Positions 5,850-9,386 of a stretch of DNA of 9,386 nucleotides are shown piece by piece. Every line of letters starts with the position of its first letter. The stretch's first letter is position 1. The translations under genes and the position numbers were made by a program. Source of the stretch: Campylobacter sp. (lineage in GTDB: Bacteria; Campylobacterota; Campylobacteria; Campylobacterales; Campylobacteraceae); the NCBI GenBank assembly GCA_017506845.1, contig JAFVMP010000123.1:1-9386 (forward strand), read 5' to 3'. The notes under the pieces are model-generated. The model was given only the letters and a program-made list of their open reading frames with translations. It was not told the DNA's origin and did not search any database.

Positions 5850-6473
5850 ATGAGAAGTAAAAAAGATATAAATGAGATAAAAGCACTATTTTTAGAGCAT
5901 TTTAGCGGAGCAAAGACTGAGTTAAATTTTAAAAATTTATATGAGCTTTTAGTAGCTGTGATGCTCTCAGCCCAATGCACTGATAAAAGAGTAAATTTAA
6001 TCACACCAGCACTATTTGAGGCTTATCCAGACGCACAGTCACTTGCTAAAGCAAATTTATCAAGTCTAAAACTGTTAATAAATAGTTGTAGCTTTTTTAA
6101 CAATAAAGCTACAAATTTAATCAAAATGGCAAATTCGGTTATTAGCGAATTTGGCGGAGAGATTCCATTAGATGAAAAAAGCTTAGTAAAACTTGCTGGC
6201 GTAGGACAAAAGACAGCTCATGTAGTACTTATTGAGTATCAAAATGCAAATTTAATGGCAGTTGATACCCATGTTTTTCGTGTCTCGCATAGACTTGGGC
6301 TTAGCAAAGCTAAAACACCAAAAGCTACTGAGATAGATTTGGTTAAAGCTTTTAAAACTGAGCTTAATACTTTACATCAAGCAATGGTACTACATGGACG
6401 CTACACATGCAAAGCACTCAAACCAAAATGTAATGAGTGCTTTTTAAATCACATTTGCAAGGCTAAAATTTAG
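5850..6473 (+). CDS. nth: Endonuclease III (DNA glycosylase / AP lyase)
   Basis: This base-excision repair enzyme removes oxidised pyrimidines and nicks the abasic site. The 207-residue protein has the normal length. The helix-hairpin-helix LAGVGQKTAHVVL (115-127) carries catalytic K121, and VDTHVFRVSHRLGL (138-151) carries catalytic D139. The C-terminal [4Fe-4S] loop is complete: C187-x6-C194-x2-C197-x5-C203. LLVAVMLSAQCTD (33-45) is the conserved N-terminal region. It is divergent from peb4 across 112 bp and converges with the Maf gene. The ATG at 5850 has no Shine-Dalgarno and no other Met occurs before residue 38, so the start is secure by elimination. A -10 close to the start suggests a leaderless or near-leaderless transcript. 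Confidence 0.97.
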   Translation: MRSKKDINEIKALFLEHFSGAKTELNFKNLYELLVAVMLSAQCTDKRVNLITPALFEAYPDAQSLAKANLSSLKLLINSCSFFNNKATNLIKMANSVISEFGGEIPLDEKSLVKLAGVGQKTAHVVLIEYQNANLMAVDTHVFRVSHRLGLSKAKTPKATEIDLVKAFKTELNTLHQAMVLHGRYTCKALKPKCNECFLNHICKAKI

Positions 6474-6481
6474 CTACTAGA

Positions 6482-6499
6482 CTAGCTTTACTAAGCTAG
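6482..6499. terminator. Hairpin between the convergent nth and Maf genes
   Basis: CTAGCTT at 6482-6488 and AAGCTAG at 6493-6499 pair with a 4-nt loop, 8 nt after the nth stop. The right arm contains the Maf stop codon (TAG on the minus strand, 6496-6498). T runs after it are short on both strands, so it may act as a weak bidirectional terminator. Confidence 0.4.
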
Positions 6500-8514
6500 G
6501 ATTTGTTCTCTTCATCCCAGCTTTGCAGTGACTCTTTCATTGTATCTCTAGCAGCTTCAATCATTCCAGCAAGACTAAAGAAATAGTATCCATGCTGCCT
6601 TACATACTCAAATATCTTTTTATCTTTATCATTTTTGGTGCGTTCAGGTTTTATCATTAATTCACCAAATTCCATCTCTTGATGAATACAAAAGTTATTT
6701 GCTACATGGTAATAAACAGTATCAAAAATCTCATCGTTCTTAAAGTTATTTTTAAATCTATCAATTCTCTCTTTTAATTCATAAAATTTAGGATAATGAG
6801 GCTCTTTGCCACGAGAGATATCACGATTAGCATTTTCTACAGCTTTGCTAATCTTTTTAAATAACTCTTCACAAAGCTTTTGCTTTTCTAGACCAGATTT
6901 GATCAGATTTTCTACTAATGCCTTTTGATGTTTTATTACTGCTTTTGATTCTTCAAGACTAATTGGCTCAGGCTTGATTACTGTTTTAATACTATTTTCG
7001 GCTAATATTTCATCTACTAATTCACTAAATGGCTTTTCTATCATTCCATGAATTCTAGCCCCACCCTCAGTAGCGTTATAGACTTTAAATGCATAATCAT
7101 AATGAGTTGGCTCCATCATAGATTCAAAATATCCACGGAAGAAATTCCAAACATCAGTAGTTTTTACTTCACCCTCCCCGCCATATGCAATTGCAGTTTG
7201 TGGTCTTTGTCTAGCATTTGGATTAATTGTTATAGTACCATCTTCTTTTATATAGTTTTCAAATATATTTCCCTTAGCGTGGCTTGAACCATCTTTGGCA
7301 AAAGCTAGGTCTTGTCCGATAAATATAATCCTCTCACACTTTAGATTAAGCGCCATATCAAGAGCAAAGTGTGCTGAGCTAGGCCCTTTACACATAAATG
7401 GAACCTCATCTTTTAAGATAAACTCAAATCTAATTGGCCTATGAGCATAGCACCTATTGCGATTTTGTAAATTTTTGCTAGTTTGTGGATGCGTAAGAGA
7501 TGCTGCTATAAATATTATATTATCATCAAACTGGCTTGGCTCACTTTGGAAAAACTCGCTAGTCTTCTCTACTCTCTCCATTGTAGTTACAAAATCAGGC
7601 TTAATACCATTTATCTTAAGCACATGATATGAAGCATCAGGTATTAAGATTAACGCATGTGGGGCGACCTTTCTTAAAAGCTCAATCTGTTTATTTAGAC
7701 TTGGACCAGTAGAGGCTATGATAGCTGTCTTATTTTTGCCTTTATTTAATTCAATTATATCTTTTAACTGAATTCCGCTATAAATATGGGGCATATTTGC
7801 CACAACATGTTTGATACCAAGTAAGTTATCGTAAGCATCATTACCCATATTTAGAATCATTTTAGATGAAGATTCTATAATTTTACTATTTATCTTTTGA
7901 GCTATCTGGCCATAATTTTTAGCATAATAATCACTATAAACATGAAAATCATAATTTCTAATATTTGCTGCAACTGCTGGGTAATGGCATAAAACTTCCA
8001 TTTGACCACTTCTAAAATAATCTGGATGAACCACGATAAATCTCTCATGAAATATATCAGCACCAAAATCACAAAGATTAAAGACAATAAATATAATCTC
8101 AATCTCTGGTTCAAATACTATAATCTTTTCATGGGTTTGGTTTTGTAGTAATTTGGTATAAAAATTTCCATTTCCAAGTCCAAAGAAAAATAGCGATGGA
8201 TATAGCGCATATTCATCTTTAAATTTTTCCAACATCGCATTTGTATGAGCTGCTGGAGACTCAGTATAAATTGGCTCTTTAAGCTCGGTATTTATTATAT
8301 TTATATCTAAATTTGTCTTACCAGCAAATACATCAAATTTAGTATTGCTTTTTAAATCATACACAGCCTTTGCTAATCTAAAATTTATAGCGCTAAGTGC
8401 TACAATATTTTTCATAAAATTTGATGGAGTACCCTCAGCTTTAAATCTAGCCTCTAATTCACGCTGAAACTCTTCAAACGCCTGCGCTTCAGCCTCTTTG
8501 TCATAATTTTGCAT
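6496..8514 (-). CDS. Motility accessory factor (Maf, DUF115) family, putative flagellin glycosyltransferase
   Basis: Maf proteins attach nonulosonic acids (pseudaminic or legionaminic acid) to flagellin in the cytoplasm before export; Campylobacter genomes often have several copies. The 672-residue length is typical. An N-terminal Rossmann-like part holds FFFGLGNGNFYTKLL (109-123) and VFEPEIEIIFIV (133-144). The central DUF115 domain (about 230-470) has AIIASTGPSL (264-273), LIPDASY (290-296), FVTTMERV (308-315), KGPSSAHFA (376-384) and IFIGQDLAF (397-405). Further conserved blocks are DVWNFFRGYFE (454-464) and VYNATEGGARIHGM (478-491), followed by a helical C-terminal region. AAGGAG precedes the ATG by 4 nt and a TATAAT lies upstream. 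No flagellin or sugar-biosynthesis gene is in the window, so the paralogue and its sugar cannot be told. GenBank names may read 6-hydroxymethylpterin pyrophosphokinase MptE-like because of a shared domain. Confidence 0.88.
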   Translation of the reverse strand: MQNYDKEAEAQAFEEFQRELEARFKAEGTPSNFMKNIVALSAINFRLAKAVYDLKSNTKFDVFAGKTNLDINIINTELKEPIYTESPAAHTNAMLEKFKDEYALYPSLFFFGLGNGNFYTKLLQNQTHEKIIVFEPEIEIIFIVFNLCDFGADIFHERFIVVHPDYFRSGQMEVLCHYPAVAANIRNYDFHVYSDYYAKNYGQIAQKINSKIIESSSKMILNMGNDAYDNLLGIKHVVANMPHIYSGIQLKDIIELNKGKNKTAIIASTGPSLNKQIELLRKVAPHALILIPDASYHVLKINGIKPDFVTTMERVEKTSEFFQSEPSQFDDNIIFIAASLTHPQTSKNLQNRNRCYAHRPIRFEFILKDEVPFMCKGPSSAHFALDMALNLKCERIIFIGQDLAFAKDGSSHAKGNIFENYIKEDGTITINPNARQRPQTAIAYGGEGEVKTTDVWNFFRGYFESMMEPTHYDYAFKVYNATEGGARIHGMIEKPFSELVDEILAENSIKTVIKPEPISLEESKAVIKHQKALVENLIKSGLEKQKLCEELFKKISKAVENANRDISRGKEPHYPKFYELKERIDRFKNNFKNDEIFDTVYYHVANNFCIHQEMEFGELMIKPERTKNDKDKKIFEYVRQHGYYFFSLAGMIEAARDTMKESLQSWDEENKS

Positions 8515-8537
8515 ATATCTCCTTCGTGCTTTTTAGC

Positions 8538-8543
8538 ATTATA
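8538..8543 (-). promoter_or_regulatory. Predicted -10 of the Maf gene
   Basis: The minus strand reads TTTAGTATAATGC, a perfect TATAAT 23 nt before the ATG, giving a leader of about 15-18 nt that includes the Shine-Dalgarno AAGGAG. The upstream sequence is A/T-rich. Confidence 0.55.
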
Positions 8544-8601
8544 CTAAATTTTATCTTAAGTATCATAAGATTACTGCTTTAAAAAGTCAAATTTAAAAAA
8601 G

Positions 8602-8761
8602 TTATTCACTACTTTTTCACTATGTGAAAATCTCATCAAATACCCATTAATTCGAGCTTTAAACATTATTTGATCACAGATTAAATTATATAAATTTAAC
8701 TATTAATGTGAATTTAAATCAATATGTGAATAAATCTCAAATTTAATCACACAAATTCACA
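8602..8761. promoter_or_regulatory. Cluster of DnaA-box-like sequences between dnaB and the Maf gene
   Basis: Two 9-mers match the epsilonproteobacterial DnaA box TTATTCACN exactly: TTATTCACT at 8602-8610 (+) and TTATTCACA at 8725-8733 (-). Weaker copies are TTTTTCACT 8613-8621 (+), TTAATCACA 8743-8751 (+), ATTTTCACA 8623-8631 (-), AAATTCACA 8707-8715 (-) and AAATTCACA 8753-8761 (+). Six of the seven contain the core TTCAC. The stretch between the two groups (about 8640-8705) is A/T-rich. No protein-coding frame is evident in 8515-8761. DnaA binding is inference. The cluster could be a regulatory or titration site for DnaA, or the sites of another regulator. Confidence 0.45.
8614..8630. repeat. 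Short perfect inverted repeat inside the DnaA-box-like cluster
   Basis: TTTTCAC at 8614-8620 and GTGAAAA at 8624-8630 are perfect inverted arms with a 3-bp spacer. The form resembles an operator for a dimeric regulator, or two face-to-face DnaA boxes. It is not followed closely by a T run on either strand, so it is unlikely to be a terminator. Confidence 0.4.
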
Positions 8762-9386
8762 TCACCCCTCAAAAGTTACCATCTCAGCAGGGTGATTGTG
8801 TGTTTTTTCCACAAAACGAGTATAAATAGATTGAAATACCAACTCAATAGTTCCAGTTGGGCCATTTCTATTTTTACCAATAATTATCTCGGCACTCTCT
8901 TCTACTTTATTTCTATTAAACTTAGGGGTATATTCTTTACCTTCGAGCTTTGCTTTTTGAATTTTCTCATTCTCCTCTTGTTCTAAATAAACCTCATTTC
9001 TATAAACAAATAAAATCGTATCAGCATCTTGTTCAATTGCTCCAGACTCCCTTAAATCGCTAAGCATAGGACGTTTATTGGCTCTTGATTCTAGGCTTCT
9101 GTTTAATTGAGATAGTGCGACAACTGGCAAATTTAACTCTCTTGCTAAAAGCTTTAATCCGCGTGAAATCTCTGCAATTTGCAAATGGCGATCACTATAG
9201 GCTGATGAGTTTGTCATAAGGCCGATATAATCAATCACGCATAGCTTTATCTCTGGATGAGCGCTTTTTAATTTTCTCATTTGAGTACGAACCTGATGAA
9301 TAGTAGCATTACCGCTATCATAGACAAAAAGCTTTTTTTGACTCATCATATCACACGCATTACTTAAGCGTTCAATTTCATCATTA
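8762..9386 (-). CDS. dnaB: Replicative DNA helicase DnaB, C-terminal 207 codons (5' end off the window)
   Basis: The frame is open from the right edge to the TGA at 8762-8764, so Met codons inside it (for example near 9349) are internal. It covers the second half of the RecA-like motor of DnaB, the hexameric ring helicase that unwinds DNA at the replication fork. Visible motifs are the Walker B strand LCVIDYIGLM, the H3 region VVALSQLNRSLESRANKRP, the block LSDLRESGAIEQDAD with ILFVYRNEVY, and the C-terminal KNRNGPTG...FQSIYTRF that holds the arginine-finger region. Walker A lies in the missing part. The stop directly abuts the DnaA-box-like cluster. No clear intrinsic terminator follows, so some readthrough towards the Maf gene is possible. 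Confidence 0.97.
   Translation of the reverse strand, partial: NDEIERLSNACDMMSQKKLFVYDSGNATIHQVRTQMRKLKSAHPEIKLCVIDYIGLMTNSSAYSDRHLQIAEISRGLKLLARELNLPVVALSQLNRSLESRANKRPMLSDLRESGAIEQDADTILFVYRNEVYLEQEENEKIQKAKLEGKEYTPKFNRNKVEESAEIIIGKNRNGPTGTIELVFQSIYTRFVEKTHNHPAEMVTFEG

Noticed and set aside
7902..8114. Hydrophobic 70-codon minus-strand ORF inside the Maf gene
   Set aside because: It lies wholly in another frame of a well-supported gene, and its hydrophobic look comes from A/T-rich codons.
8602..8761. The chromosomal origin oriC itself
   Set aside because: Only two boxes are exact and no dnaA or other origin neighbour is visible. In C. jejuni, as I recall, these genes are far from dnaA.
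8762..9349. A short 195-residue DnaB-like gene starting at an internal Met
   Set aside because: The frame continues upstream to the window edge with DnaB-like sequence (NDEIERLSNACD before the Met), so it is the 3' part of full-length dnaB.

Overview
The window looks like chromosomal DNA from a Campylobacter species, most likely a non-jejuni one. The reasons are low GC, promoters built around TATAAT with T-rich upstream DNA and no clear -35, and a gene order that I recall from C. jejuni (nth, peb4/cbf2, fba, a MotA/TolQ-like gene and an OmpA-like gene, around Cj0595c-Cj0599). No tRNA, rRNA, insertion sequence, CRISPR array or prophage gene is visible.

Layout. Positions 1-302 (minus) hold the N-terminal part of a small DUF2325 protein that runs off the left edge. 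The 270 bp upstream of it carry three Fur-box-like sites, a promoter, a strong Shine-Dalgarno sequence with no start codon, and a hairpin. From 573 to 5737 five minus-strand genes lie head to tail. In transcription order they are peb4 (periplasmic peptidyl-prolyl isomerase/chaperone), fba (class II fructose-bisphosphate aldolase), a MotA/TolQ/ExbB-like membrane protein with a long cytoplasmic tail, its MotB/OmpA-like partner (TGATG start-stop overlap), and an ACC-deaminase/D-cysteine-desulfhydrase-like PLP enzyme (GTG start inside the previous gene). A promoter sits before peb4, and a perfect 28-bp palindrome separates fba from the membrane pair. Divergent from peb4 is nth (endonuclease III), whose promoter is so close to the ATG that its mRNA may be leaderless. 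nth converges on a large motility accessory factor (Maf/DUF115) gene at 6496-8514. The right edge holds the C-terminal 207 codons of the replicative helicase DnaB.

How the genes work together. peb4 provides periplasmic folding for outer-membrane proteins and fba is central carbon metabolism. The MotA-like/MotB-like pair has the architecture of an ion-driven, peptidoglycan-anchored complex of the MotAB/TolQR/ZorAB type. The partner subunit has Gly where motor proteins of this class have the ion-carrying Asp. Maf proteins glycosylate flagellin.

The three observations most worth follow-up are: (1) a cluster of DnaA-box-like sequences at 8602-8761, next to dnaB but away from any dnaA gene in the window; (2) the Fur-box cluster before the cysteine-containing DUF2325 gene; (3) the MotB-like subunit without its Asp. 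I found no complete new defence or mobile system.
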